Source of the DNA: Cannabis sativa
Lineage: Eukaryota; Streptophyta; Magnoliopsida; Rosales; Cannabaceae
Assembly (NCBI RefSeq): GCF_029168945.1
Contig: NC_083605.1
Coordinates: 37,771,280 to 37,835,279, forward strand
Direction: 5' to 3'
DNA length: 64,000 nt
Shown here: positions 46,401-58,100 of the stretch, in pieces
Position numbering within the stretch: position 1 is the stretch's first letter
Layout: every line of letters starts with the position of its first letter
Position numbers and translations under genes: made by a program
Notes under the pieces: model-generated
The model's input: the letters and a program-made list of their open reading frames with translations, nothing else
Databases searched by the model: none
Told to the model about the DNA's origin: nothing

Positions 46401-47876
46401 AGGTCCAAAGGCTTTAGACCAGCTATGCCTTGAATCATGTCCCTAAGTTTGTCCAACTGTGCTTGCACAAAAGGATCTGTTGCAGGGGATGACTAACTGG
46501 CCCTCCTTGGAGGGGTTGCTAATTGAGAAAAGATAGGAGCTAGCTGGCCATAATCTGGGAGAGTGTATGGTGAATTTTAGTCAGTCTTGTGTTGAACTGC
46601 AGACCATGGCCGACCATTCTCAGGTATGGGTGTTGGCTTTGGCCGGCCAGGCCTACACTTTGCTGCTATCATTGGTCGACTAGACCTACATTGGGCAGGG
46701 TTTGGCCAGCCATTTGGCCACCCATTGCTCTTCCATGGCTGGCCAAACTTGCAAAGGGCAGGGTCTGGCCACCCGTACTGCATCCATGGATGGCAATAAC
46801 TGTAAAGGGCAGAGTCTGGTCGCCCGTGACTCTACGGTCAACTGATATTTGTTGTGCCTTTACAAGAGGTAGATCACAACAATTACTGAAGTTTAGGTGA
46901 TATAGGTGTCTGAAGTGATCAGATTTGCTTCCTGAATAAGCATTTTAGGTGTTTCCACCCGCTCCTAGTCCTTATTGTTTGAAAATCAAGCTCTAGGAAC
47001 CTCTCTCCCCTTGGGGAGGAAGTGTTGTCCTCTCGCTGGCCAAGGGTGCTCTTGCTCGTGGCTTGTTGGCGATAGACTATACAATGAGCGGTGTTGCTAA
47101 GCCAGAGATTCGTGGCTGGCCCTCCATGTCGCTGGTTGTTGGGATCTGGCAACCAGGTTAGTGAGCTTGTTAACAGACCCTCCCCGATCTATCAATGAGT
47201 CTTCATTGAAGTGGATCTCTGATCAGATCCTGTCCTCTCTCATTGGTTCTCTGGTTGATGTGCCTTTTCAGATCGCTGGCTCTCGGTTGCAACAATCCAA
47301 GTCTTCTTGGTGAGATCGGAGGATGTACTACCGATCATCCATCCATCTCACGAATTCACATCTCTACTAAGCAAACACATCACAATTAGTAGTGCGTGGT
47401 TCTTCAAATTGGCCTACTTGGCCTACAGCTTCTCTAAGTCTAGCTAACTTGAGATCTTCTCCTAAGTCCACATGGGGCTCACAAATCATAGGCTCGCCAA
47501 CTACTGGTGCTGTCTCTCCAGCGTAATGTTAGAGACTAGATCCGATTGTTGTTCTCAGGCGCTCTTGCCCACGAGTCCTTCCTTTAGTGGGAGGCTCCAA
47601 TGGTGGATCTTCCCTTGGAGGTAGGGGCCTGTTATTCAGATCCAGCAGGACGCTTGTGTCACTTTGGCTAGATGTAGAGGTAAGACTTGGGGCACCCATT
47701 GTGGTGACAGGATTCACCACCTCCGCAGTGTTCATTGGTATTTTAGCTATGGCTGGAACTTGAGCATTCGAATCTGCAATTTGTGGGTCTTCAGGGAGAC
47801 CCGAGGATGCAAATGGTGTGACAAGGGTTCTTCTCGTGTTAACCATGGTGTTTGATCAGATACAATATCCATGTTT

Positions 47877-47891
47877 TCAATGAAAGCACCA
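47877..47891 (-). other. Primer-binding site of Tat element D
   Basis: On the element strand TGGTGCTTTCATTGA lies three bases from the 5' LTR. The shape and place fit a primer site of the Tat lineage. I cannot name the tRNA with certainty. Confidence 0.65.
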
Positions 47892-47894
47892 AAT

Positions 47895-50613
47895 TGTTGA
47901 CTTCAGAAAGTGATCAACCGACCGTGGGGTCATATAAATCTTATGCTTACCACGTATTACACAAACAAAACAAAAAAATAGTAAGCACAAAGAATTGTAA
48001 TAGAGGTTCGGCCCCCTGTGATAGCGGGTAATGACCTACTCCCCTTTGTTGGAAATATTTTACCAGGATCTAGATTTATAACCAAGTATGTTTCATTAAC
48101 ATCCTAATATGAATTCTAAAACAATGAAATAAACACATATGAAGTTTAGTAAACCTTACATTGGGTGCAGCGGAATATAATGACTCTTTCCATTCAGATC
48201 TCTAGCCCTTGATTCCTTTCTGTAGCAGAGCATAATCAAGATCTGAATCTGGATCTCTTTCTCTCCTTCCTTTGATGTTGATTCTCCTTCTTGCTGTTAG
48301 GATTCTTCATAGTCTTACACACTATGAATGAGATACCACTTGATGTGTGTGGGCACGACTCTATCACTCAAGGATTTTAAAATTGAAGAGAGGAAAAGAG
48401 AGAGAGGGGCGGCAAAGGCTTTTCTCTGAAGGAAACAATGTGTAAGTCATGGTTTCCTAAAGCCAACACTTTCTATTTATATAATGCCAACTAGGTTTAG
48501 ATTAGAATTGTATGGAATTAAAATAATGGAAAAATAAATGGTAAAAGGCTTGCATAGTGGCCGACCATATAAGGAAATTGAGCCTCACTTAGCAACTTTC
48601 CCATTTTGTTATTTTTCAATCCCGTTTTCTCAAAAATGCTATTTTCTAATTTAACCATTTAAATGCCAATTCTAATTATTTAATAACTAAAATATAATTA
48701 TTAAATAATATTATCATTTAATATATTTATTAATTTAGACATATAAAGTCTCTTAATTAATAAATAAACCTAGAATCTCTTTTCTTTACAATTTCGCCCT
48801 TGCTTAGTGAAAATTTATAAACTAGACATAGTCTAACTTTAGAATTATAATTGATTAAACAAAATCAATTAACTGAGTCTTACAAGCAGTATGGTCTCAA
48901 CTAGTATGGGGACCATGGGCCTATATTAACCGAGCTTCCAATAAGTCGAACCGAATTTACCAAGTAAATTCCCTAACTTATTAATTACTTATTGAATCCA
49001 CACTTAGAACTTGGAATTGCACTCTCAATCATATAGAACACTCTATATGTTCCGCGATATAGATATGCTATTAGTTATCCATTGTTATAATCCTAATTTG
49101 ATCAATGACCCTCTAATAGATGATCTACATTGAATAAGAACTAAATTACCGTTACACCTTCAATGTATTTTATCCTTAAAATACTTAGCTCCGTATATAT
49201 GATATTTCAGTAAAGTGAAATGAGATCTCCACCATTTATCTCTGTTTAGCCAAGCTCGAACGATATCATCGTTTCACTTCTAAATTCCTATAGAAGTTAT
49301 AGACTCCATGTTTATGTTAGCGCTCCCACTCAATTATACTATCATGTTCCCAAAATGTACGTATCATCCTGACCAAAAAGTAGGCTTAACTAACAAATCA
49401 AAGAACATGTATAGTACTCTTAAGATCGAACCTAATCATATCAGGATTAAGATCATTTGATCTAGGATCAACGAATGATATTGAATTGAATAGATATTAC
49501 GGTAAATTTTAATATATCTAATCAAAGTTTAATATCGATCCCTTCCGATGTATACTCCATACATCTGATACTGGTAAACTTTACCAATGCCCTGGAAAGG
49601 ACATAACACTTATCCAAGGTGTAATAATACCTATCGCAGATTATCATGTCAGTCTAAATTCAGTGAGCTGACAAATTAGGGAATAAACTTTCGAACATAT
49701 AATTAAGATTATATTCCACTGTGCTGACAACACTATAATCATTAATAAATTTATATGTTCTGGACTTAAATAGAATTCATACATTATATGTCTATAATCA
49801 TGAAAGAAATCATGTGAACCATGCAACATAAAATGTTATTTCTGATCTTTATTAATAAGTTAATCTGATTATATTGAAATGAGTTTTATTTAGGGCACAA
49901 AATCCAACACCCTTTTAGTTGTATTAATACCGATGGTTAATACTATCTAGATCACTATAGGTGAGATCTGATATAAAACCCCTAAGGATACAATGTATGA
50001 ATTTGGAATGGAAAATCTCAAATGATAGTGATTGTATTGGCGTGTGAGAGAGAAAGTGAAGAAGAGAGAAGTTATCAGACTTACAATAAGAGCTTGGAGG
50101 CTAGTATTAGGCTTAATTTAGCTTAGGTTTTCTAGGTTAGAGTTCAGGCCTTTATATAGGAAGCCTAAAATCCTAATTTACCCTTGAAACTCTAGGATAT
50201 TTGAATAGTTAATTAATTAATTATAAAAGACTTAAAATGCCCTTGAACATAGATGTTACTCAACTATTATATTGGGCTTTTAGAGCCTAATTTGCAACCC
50301 ATATAATATTGTCCACATGAAGAAGTGCACAAAGAATCCTGTAGAGTCCCCCTTGGCCAGCCAAACTCCTATAGGGAGCAGGCTGGCTGGCTATGGTGAA
50401 GTCCAAAGGCTGGCTGGCCATAGGGCAACCCAAGGGTGGCCGATCAGCTTCTGTGAGGAAGCTGGTCTGTCACTCGATGCCCGTTTGAGTGTCGGGGTCT
50501 CCATTTTCTTAGCTACGGACTTGGTCTTTTTATTGGTGAGCTATACTGCCACGTGGCACTGATTTTTTCAACATAAGCACTGCCACGTCTAGAGGACAAA
50601 AATCGAGATATCA
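47895..50613 (-). repeat. 5' LTR of Tat element D, split by solo LTR C
   Basis: Starts TGTTGACTTC and ends GATATCA on the plus strand. Without nested element C and its duplicated 5 bp it is about 851 bp and collinear with 13886-14721. Confidence 0.92.
48047..49909 (-). mobile_element. Solo LTR C of the copia-derived A/B family
   Basis: TGTTGGAAATATT to AATCCAACA on the plus strand, 1863 bp, with the duplication ccctt (48042-48046 and 49910-49914). It is the reverse complement of an LTR of the A subfamily. There is no internal sequence, so it is a solo LTR. It lies inside the 5' LTR of Tat element D. Confidence 0.95.
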
Positions 50614-51045
50614 AAAACTAAATATTATACAGCAAAATATATATACCTACAATAAAAAATAAAATAAAATAATATAATATTATTAAAAAAATTGTATATG
50701 CCATATTAACAAAATTATATATCACCTTTATAAATAATAAAATAAAAACTAAACATGCATGATCTAAAATAAAATGATATACTATACAATAAAATGTATA
50801 TACCATATAACTAAAAATATATACCTTGTAATATAAATATATATATATATATATATAAAATAACAATAAATAAAATTAAAAATATATAGGATGCTGATAA
50901 AATTATACATCATGTCAATAAAAGTACAATAAAAAATAAAATTTAAATAATATTTATAAAAAATAATATACCGTACAACGATAAATACATATATCATTTA
51001 CCAAAATATATATACTAACAATAACAATAATAATAACAATATATA
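50614..51045. other. AT-rich intergenic DNA right of Tat element D
   Basis: Begins with the target-site copy aaaac. The rest is AT-rich with a (TA)n run near 50837-50858 and an AAC/AAT-rich run near 51017-51040. No gene seen. Confidence 0.7.
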
Positions 51046-51054
51046 TTACTAATA

Positions 51055-52539
51055 GGGAGAGGTTTTAATGATTACATCAAATATGTAACCATCATGGTTA
51101 CATATATTTTTAGTCATAAGATTACTATTGAATGGTTGTGATTAATTTAGAAATTAAAATAAATAAATAACTTGTAACATGATAGTAACCTGAAAATGTA
51201 TTTCTTTATAAAATCTTAATTAAAATAAATTATATTTAAAATTAAATCACTAATAATTATTAATTAATTTTTTACAATTTGTAACTAAATAAGAATCTTT
51301 TAGAAATTAACTTTTTCAGACTTAAATTATTAAAATATTTATATAAAAATCCCTTATAATTTTAAATTATTACACCCATAATTTTAATTAATAAAAAATA
51401 ATAAGAATAACCTCTAATTAAATGTAATTATCCAGTCAATCTGATTATCAATACTTTAAGTGACAAATAAGTGTGCCAGTCCAAGATTGGTTCAAGTAAT
51501 TTAATTTTTTTTTCCAAAAAAAAGAAAATCTAATATAAATTATAAAATTAAAGATAATTTTTTTTGCCGCACTCGACACATCTGTACTTTATTCCACCCT
51601 CTGTCATGTTGTTCTTATTTCTCAGAGAGGAAGTCACTTTATCCTTCATCCTTCGCAGTTCTAAATTAATATATTGTATATGTATCAATTGATTGGAGTA
51701 GAATCGTAAAAAAAGAAAAAATTATGAAAGTTTAAAAATTATTAATCATAATTGGTTGTTGATCTTGAATATATATTATTAAAAGGTTTGAAAGTTACTA
51801 ACCGTTATCGGTTATTGATCTTGAATACGTGTTATTGAAAAAAATTGAAAGTTAATAATTGTTATAGGTTATTGATCTTGAATATGTATTATTGAAGATT
51901 TAAAAATTATTAATTATTATTGGTTATGAATCTTGAACATGTGTTCTTGATAAACTTAACAACCGATGTTATTGATTATTACTAATTATTGATTTTGTAT
52001 GTATTGTCAGCAAAGCTAGTATATAATTTATTGTTTATTGATCTCGAATATGTGTTATTGATAAAAATATACATATATGAAGTTGTTGGTTGTTTTCAAG
52101 TTATGTCTAAAACATGCAACTTGAAGATATACAGATGAAATTGGAGTTTAGATATGATGTATAAGAATTCTCATATTCTAGTATTTCGCACTATTCTCAG
52201 ACTTAGTGATTAATTATTCAAAAATATATTTTATAATAGGTGAAAATTTAATTTTTATAAAATAATAGAGTTTTATTGTAAATATTATAATTAATGGTTT
52301 AACTGTTAAAAAAATTACAATAGAGACTTAAATATAAAAATAAGATTATTAATATTAATTACCAAGAAGCATCTTATTAAATATTGAAATTAAAAATTAA
52401 TTATTTTACGCAATGGTTAATCATGGTTAAATTTATTCTAAAACAAGAATTTTTACATGTTGGTAACTTGCTATTAAAGGTCAACAAAAATGTAACAATC
52501 ATGGTTACAATAAAAATGTAACCATTGAGTAGTCACCCG
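51055..52539. mobile_element. Mutator-like MITE (non-autonomous)
   Basis: A 9-bp duplication ttactaata flanks it (51046-51054 and 52540-52548). The ends are inverted repeats of about 49 bp, GGGAGAGGTTTTAATGATT at the left against GGGTGACTACTCAATGGTT at the right, roughly three quarters identical and with no length change. Each arm also carries a small palindrome around GTAACCATCATGGTTAC (left, 51087-51103). A 9-bp duplication with long inverted ends is characteristic of Mutator-like elements. No transposase is encoded. The interior has a 56-bp tandem repeat. The exact right end is uncertain by one base. Confidence 0.7.
51728..52060. repeat. Degenerate tandem repeat, about 56-bp unit
   Basis: A GGTTATTGATCTTGAAT box recurs at 51754, 51810, 51867 and 51922, then weakly about two periods later near 52033. 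Units are AT-rich and diverged. It lies inside the Mutator-like MITE. Confidence 0.65.
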
Positions 52540-52548
52540 TTACTAATA

Positions 52549-52614
52549 TATATATATACTAAGCTAACTAAATTATATACTACAATTAAAATATATTTAC
52601 CATGATAATAAAAA
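52549..52614. other. Short AT-rich host spacer
   Basis: 66 bases between the MITE target-site copy and Tekay element 2, including a (TA)n run. The last five bases, aaaaa, would be the left target site of element 2. Confidence 0.6.
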
Positions 52615-54833
52615 TGTAAAGCCCGCATAGTTAATTTGGAAATTAGCAGTTGTTTATAATTAATTATGAAATTATTTATAGCTATTTAAATAATTTATTA
52701 TACTGTTATTTATGTTATTCAGTATCTTGCATATTTTGCATTTCCAGTGTCCGGTATTTTGGAACTCGGCGTTTGGCTCAGTAGAAATCACAATTTAGTA
52801 TGTTAGTAGTTTGGGGAAGGGTTTTAGGCATTGGGAATGTCGGGAATGGCCGGGAATTTAGATTGTCCCAAAAATACCCCTTTAGTATGATTTATGTGGT
52901 TTTATGGTGGAGGGGCAAAATGGTCTTTTTGCCCCATTAGTGTTTTGTCTTATATGATTTAATAAATGGATTAAATGTTTATTTTAAATAATTATTTTGG
53001 CTGAAATAAGGTGTTATATGCATTAAAACTCTTTTTCTCTCAAACTTTACACTTAGCATAAAATTAGAAAACTTTGAAAAGAGAACTCTCTCTCTTTCTC
53101 TCTCTCTATTTCGGCTGGTGCATGGGATTCAAAGGGCTGGGTTTTTCCATCAATTTCTAGCTAGATTCATCATCACTTTGGAACTCTTGTTTGTGGTAGG
53201 TGTTTCTTAATTTTCCTCTTTGGTTTTCTTGAAAAAAATGGTGAAATATTGAGTAAATGCATGCTTTTTGTGGCTGTTGTTGTTGCTGGGTTTTGTTGTT
53301 GATTTCTGTGGTTTAAAGCATGTCTAATTGAAGTTAATTGAACTGTTTGAAGCATGTTAGTTAGGTTGTTCAAAGCTTTGAGTTTTCTATGCAAAAATGT
53401 GATTTTTGGTGAAAATATTGTGAATCTGTTCTGTGATGTTGCTGTTGTTTTTAATTGTTTTTCAGAGGCTTAGATAAGCTTGATTAAGTAGAATTAAGCT
53501 AGTGAAATGCATGTTTACGTGTTTTTGCTCAAGTTTGAGTTTAGAACTCAAAGCTTGAGCTCCAATGGCATTTTTCATGTTTGAGGTTTCTGGGTTGTTT
53601 TGATGCCTTGGATATGTTCTAGGGAAGGTTTAGAACAGGTCTGGAAAGTTTGAGGTGATTTGGGGTTGAATTGTGCAAGTTATGAAAATTTGATGTTGCT
53701 GCCTGCGAGGAACCGGAATTCCGGTTGTGCATCCGAATTCGGATGAGGGTCCCGACTTCCCGCAACCGATTCCGGTTGGGCAACCGGCCTACCTGGGTTG
53801 GGGAATTTTTCGTAACCCGTGTTTTCCTCGTTTTTATGTTTTAGGGGGTATTGCCATGCTTTTTATCGATAGGGAAACTTTTAGTTCCTAGTTTTAGTCC
53901 CCGCGAAGTGATTTAGCGTGTCACTTATAGCGTTGTGATTTTTATGGTTTAGGAGCCAGTAATCCGCCGCTCAGCTTCAGTTCCAGTCCGGTTGACCACA
54001 CACTGAAATCGAATCCGGTAAGATTAGTATAACGGTATGCATATGTAGATTACATGTTTAGCATGCATGTAGGAAGCCTGTTAGATTACATTAGTTATGT
54101 ATATAGGCTTCGAACCATCCAACCCCGTCACGCTCGGTGACAGCTGGAGTATGACCAGCAGCCGGAGTATGACCGGTTCGACCGATCAGGCTGACATTTG
54201 GTTGGTGGTTCTGTGCTATTGACCTATCCCGTCGGTACAGGCTGGAGTATGACCAGCAGCCGGAGTATGACCGGTTCGACCGATCAGGAGGATACTTGTC
54301 AATAGTACCGTCCCTGTGAACGTTCAAAACTCAGTACCATGTTGGACATGGCAGTAGTGGCTCAGTACCATGTTGGACATGGCGTAGCGGGACTCCGGCA
54401 TCGTGTTGGACACGGCAGCTAGAATTATGTATGAGTATTATTATGCTTTTCTTACCGAGTCCGTCGACTCACGCTTACGTTTATGTGTAGGTAAAGGCAA
54501 GGCTATAGCTGATGGACCGTGAGCGAGCTTATGAGATTGTACATGTCGGGGCGGTTAGGCCTGGAGCGTACGATCCTCGGGACAGCAAGGCTGAATTTTT
54601 GTAACTGGTCGTTAGACGACTTTTATTTTTTATGTAATGGTTAAATAGTTAAATCTTTTTTGTAAATGGTTTTATAATCGGGATCCCGAGTCTTTTGTAA
54701 TATGGTTTATAAGTTTAATTAAAAAGCAAAATTTTAATTAATCACGTTTTTCCATAAACCTCGTTGATTAGCAACGAGCTGCACAGTATGTTTAAAAATC
54801 ACGTAATATGCCTAAGGTAGTTAGGGTGTTTGA
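52615..54833 (+). repeat. 5' LTR of Tekay element 2
   Basis: 2219 bp, TGTAAAGCCC to GGGTGTTTGA, where the expected end is GTGTTACA. Stretches at 53735-53830, 53985-54020, 54125-54140 and 54380-54480 are full of small indels and CAG to CGG or CTG to CCG changes that the 3' LTR lacks. A (CT)n run lies near 53086-53108. Confidence 0.92.
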
Positions 54834-54836
54834 ATT

Positions 54837-54849
54837 TGGTATCAGAGCC
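54837..54849 (+). other. Primer-binding site of Tekay element 2
   Basis: TGGTATCAGAGCC three bases after the LTR, tRNA-iMet type, running straight into the GCCAGGTTGTC leader. This is the normal arrangement against which the chimera in element 1 is judged. Confidence 0.9.
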
Positions 54850-55115
54850 GCCAGGTTGTCTTCCGAAGATCGTGACGACATGTACAATCATCATCAGCAG
54901 TCGGCTCGGTTCACGGTTCAGTAAGCCTTTATTGCTTTAGTAGTTTATTTTATTCAGTTATGAAAAAGAAAAGCCTGTTAGGAAGCATGTTAGTAGCCTG
55001 ATAGTAGAATAGGCGCATGTTTCGTTTCTAATTTTCAAATTAAGCGGCATTAGTAAGCTCTCCTTGAATACGACCTGATATGCCAACTCTTGGTTTCGCA
55101 GGCGGTTCTAACTAG

Positions 55116-58100
55116 ATGGACGCCAGGCGGACTACCAGGAGTCAGGGCAACTCCGTGGGGTCGAACCAAGGACAGGGAGCTCAGTTTCCCCCACCTGCTA
55201 GGGGCCGAGGTAGAGGTCCTCGAGGCAGGGCTCGTGGCCGGGGTGATGAGAACCCGCCACAGGCTGCCCAGGCTCCCCCAGCCGATCAGGGAGTCCCGAA
55301 CTGGGAGTTGCGGTTTGCGGAAATGCAAGCCCGGATCGAAGAACAAGACCTCGAGATTCAGAGGTTGAGACAGCAGGGTGCTCCTGCAGTCCCTCTGCCC
55401 GTAGTTCCAGTGGCACCTGCCCCTGCTGCCCAGGCCGAGATAGTGGTGGCGGCCCATAGATTGGAACCTCTGTATGAGCGGTTCCGGAAGCAAGCACCTC
55501 CGGTTTTCCTCGGAGGTCCGGATGTAATGAAAGCCGAGCAATGGCTGACGGTGATCACCAAGATACTGAATTTCATGGGTGTCACCGGTAACGACAGAGT
55601 GGTGTGCGCCACGTTTCAGTTCCAGGAGGACGCTTTGGTATGGTGGGACATGGTGTCTCAGATCCATGACGTCACCACCATGACCTGGGAAAGGTTCCAG
55701 GAACTCTTTAATGCGAAATACTACAATGAGGCGGTCAGAAGCGCCAAGAGGAAAGAGTTCGTTCACCTGACCCAGCGGGAGAACATGAGCGTCACTGAGT
55801 ATACTACTCAGTTTGATCGGTTGGCGAGGTTAGCCTCGGGAATTGTGCCGACCGATTTCAGCAAGAAGGAGAAGTATCTGGACGGGTTGAATCCCAAGAT
55901 CAGGCATGATCTGATGATTACCACAGACGACAGCACCACCTATGCTCAGATGGTGGAGAAGGCACTGCGAGCTGAGGGCGCAGTGGGGTGTATGTCAGAA
56001 TCAGCCAGTACTCCGGTTAGTGGCGGGGCTCCTACCCCTCCTGCATCAGGCTATAGCAGGGGGAGTAGTGGTTCGGCCATTGATCAGAGGAAGAGAGCAC
56101 CCACTGCTTCCGGTGGCTCGAGTCAGAACAAGAGGTTCCGGGAACCGGAACGCAGGGAGTCGTCCGTGGGGTACCGAGACCCGCTTCTCCTATCCCGAGT
56201 GCCCTAGGCCGCAAGAGGCACCATCGGGGTGAGTGCAAAGGTCGTGTGATGCTTTCATTGTGGCATGCCCGGACACTTCAAGAGGGAATGTCCCCAGCTC
56301 CGACCAAAGGCACCGCGAGCTCCAGCGATACCCACTCCCGGCCAGGTGTTCGCTATCACGCAGCCGATGCGGATGCCACCCATCGGTTGTCACAGTCGGC
56401 TTTCTATTAACAACTCGCTATATTCGGTCGTTTGATTCGGGGCTACACATTCTTATGTGGCGGCCGTAGTCTTTAGTAAATTGGGTAGACCCTATGATAG
56501 ATATGAATCGGGGTTTGGAACCACCGTTACAGCGGAGAATTGGTTATCTCCAATAGGTGGATTAGGTCTATGCCGATCAGGATAGATGGTAGAGAGTTAA
56601 GCGCTGATCTGATAGAGATGAGTTTAGTCGAATTCGATATTATTTTAGGAATGGATTTCCTATCTAAATATTCGGCGAGCATTGACTGTAAAAGGAAGAT
56701 GGTGGTCTTCCAACCGGAAAGTGAAGAACCGTTTGTATTTGTTGGTTCGGTTCAGGGATCTCGGATCCCGGTGATCTCGGCTATGTCAGCGAGAGAATTG
56801 TTGCACGGCGGTTGCTTAGGGTTTCTGGCCGTGGTGGTGGACACCACTCGGCCAGATACCATTCGGCCAGAAGACATCAGAGTGGTTCGGGAATTTTTGG
56901 ATGTTTTTCTCGAAGAACTTCCAGGGTTACCACCTCAGCGGGAGATTGATTTTGTGATTGACTTGGCACCAGGGGTGGAACTGCTTTCCAAAGCCCCGTA
57001 TAGAATGGCTCCAGCTGAACTTAAGGAATTAAAGATTCAGCTCCAAGGATTGCTTGACATAGGGTTCATTCGGCCCAGTGTGTCACCCTGGGGAGCCCCG
57101 GTTTTGTTCGTCAAGAAGAAGGATGGTTCTATGAGGATGTGCATCGACTACAGGGAACTGAACAAGTTGACGGTGAAGAATAAATATCCATTACCTAGGA
57201 TCGATGACTTGTTCGATCAGCTTCAGGGGAAGACGGTCTTTTCTAAGATTGATCTCCGTTCGGGTTATCATCAGTTGAGAATCCGAGAGGAGGACATTCC
57301 GAAGACGGCTTTCCGCACTAGGTATGGACATTACGAGTTTCTGGTTATGTCATTCGGACTAACCAATGCTCCCGCAAAGATTCATGGACCTGATGAATAG
57401 AGTATTCAAGGATTTCCTCGATATCTGTGTGATTGTGTTTATCGACGACATCCTCGTGTACTCTCAATCAGAAGAGGAGCATGAGTTACATCTTCAGATG
57501 GTACTGCAACGACTTAGAGAACATAAGCTTTACGCCAAGTTCAAGAAATGTGAGTTCTGGTTGTCTCAAGTGTCCTTCCTAGGGCACATTGTGAGTAAAG
57601 ATGGGATCAAGGTAGATCCCGGGAAGATTGAATCCGTGAGGGATTGGCCGAGACCGAAGACAGTGACAGAGATCAGAAGCTTCTTGGGCTTAGCTGGATA
57701 CTACCGTAGGTTCGTGGAAGGGTTCTCCAAAATTTCAATGCCCCTAACCGAACTTACAAAGAAGAATCAGCGATTTATCTGGTCAGATAAATGTGAAGCT
57801 AGCTTTCAGGAGCTGAAACAGAGATTGATTACTGCTCCAGTACTAGCTTTGCCTTCGGACAAGGAGAAGTTCGTAGTCTACTGTGATGCATCCAAACAGG
57901 GTTTGGGGTGTGTATTGATGCAAGCCGATCGGGTCATCGCTTATGCCTCCCGCCAGTTAAAGGATTATGAACAGCGATACCCAACTCATGATCTAGAATT
58001 GGCCGCAGTGGTTTTTGCACTGAAGATTTGGCGGCATTACCTTTATGGGGAGAAGTGTGAGATCTATACCGACCATAAAAGTCTCAAGTATTTCTTTACT

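Larger units (their letters stand above)
39147..47846 (-). pseudogene. Gag-pol of Tat element D, decayed and interrupted by LTR E
   Basis: Reading on the minus strand from the ATG at 47846 (MVNTRRT): gag core near 46145-46468 (PLPKFKIPIWKMY); gag finger CWYHNNFGHDTNEC near 45515; protease VDDGASSNILF near 45090; a post-protease block (FVMIDDASAFNAMIG near 44890); RT near 43690-44166 with SFMDTYSGYNQI and YVDDLLVKS; RNase H about 40400-41430; integrase zinc region (EVHEGFCGDH to CVKKCEKC, 40017-40165); integrase core with VSDNKKYFDS and AHPQANGQVEA (39414-39788); and C-terminal GPNWEGPYQV near 39270, ending HLRKYYQ then TAA at 39147. Domain order is typical of Ty3/gypsy. Many stops and frameshifts break it, and LTR E splits RT from RNase H. 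Confidence 0.9.
13886..50613 (-). mobile_element. Ty3/gypsy Tat-lineage retrotransposon D, swollen by four nested elements
   Basis: The 5-bp duplication aaaac flanks it exactly (13881-13885 and 50614-50618). On the minus strand the order is 5' LTR (47895-50613), primer-binding site, gag, protease, RT, RNase H, integrase, then an antisense gene, polypurine tract and 3' LTR (13886-14721). The CWYHNNFGHDTNEC gag finger, the protease DGASSNI, the RT YVDD and the integrase AHPQANGQVEA are Tat-lineage signatures. An extra antisense ORF after pol is also known for this lineage. Insertions A, B, E and C have their own duplications. Removing them leaves an element of about 13 kb. Confidence 0.93.

Noticed and set aside
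55050..55766. A 238-codon minus-strand frame opposite gag.
   Set aside because: It mirrors the GC-rich gag coding sequence; in element 1 the same strand is broken into pieces, so it is a shadow frame.
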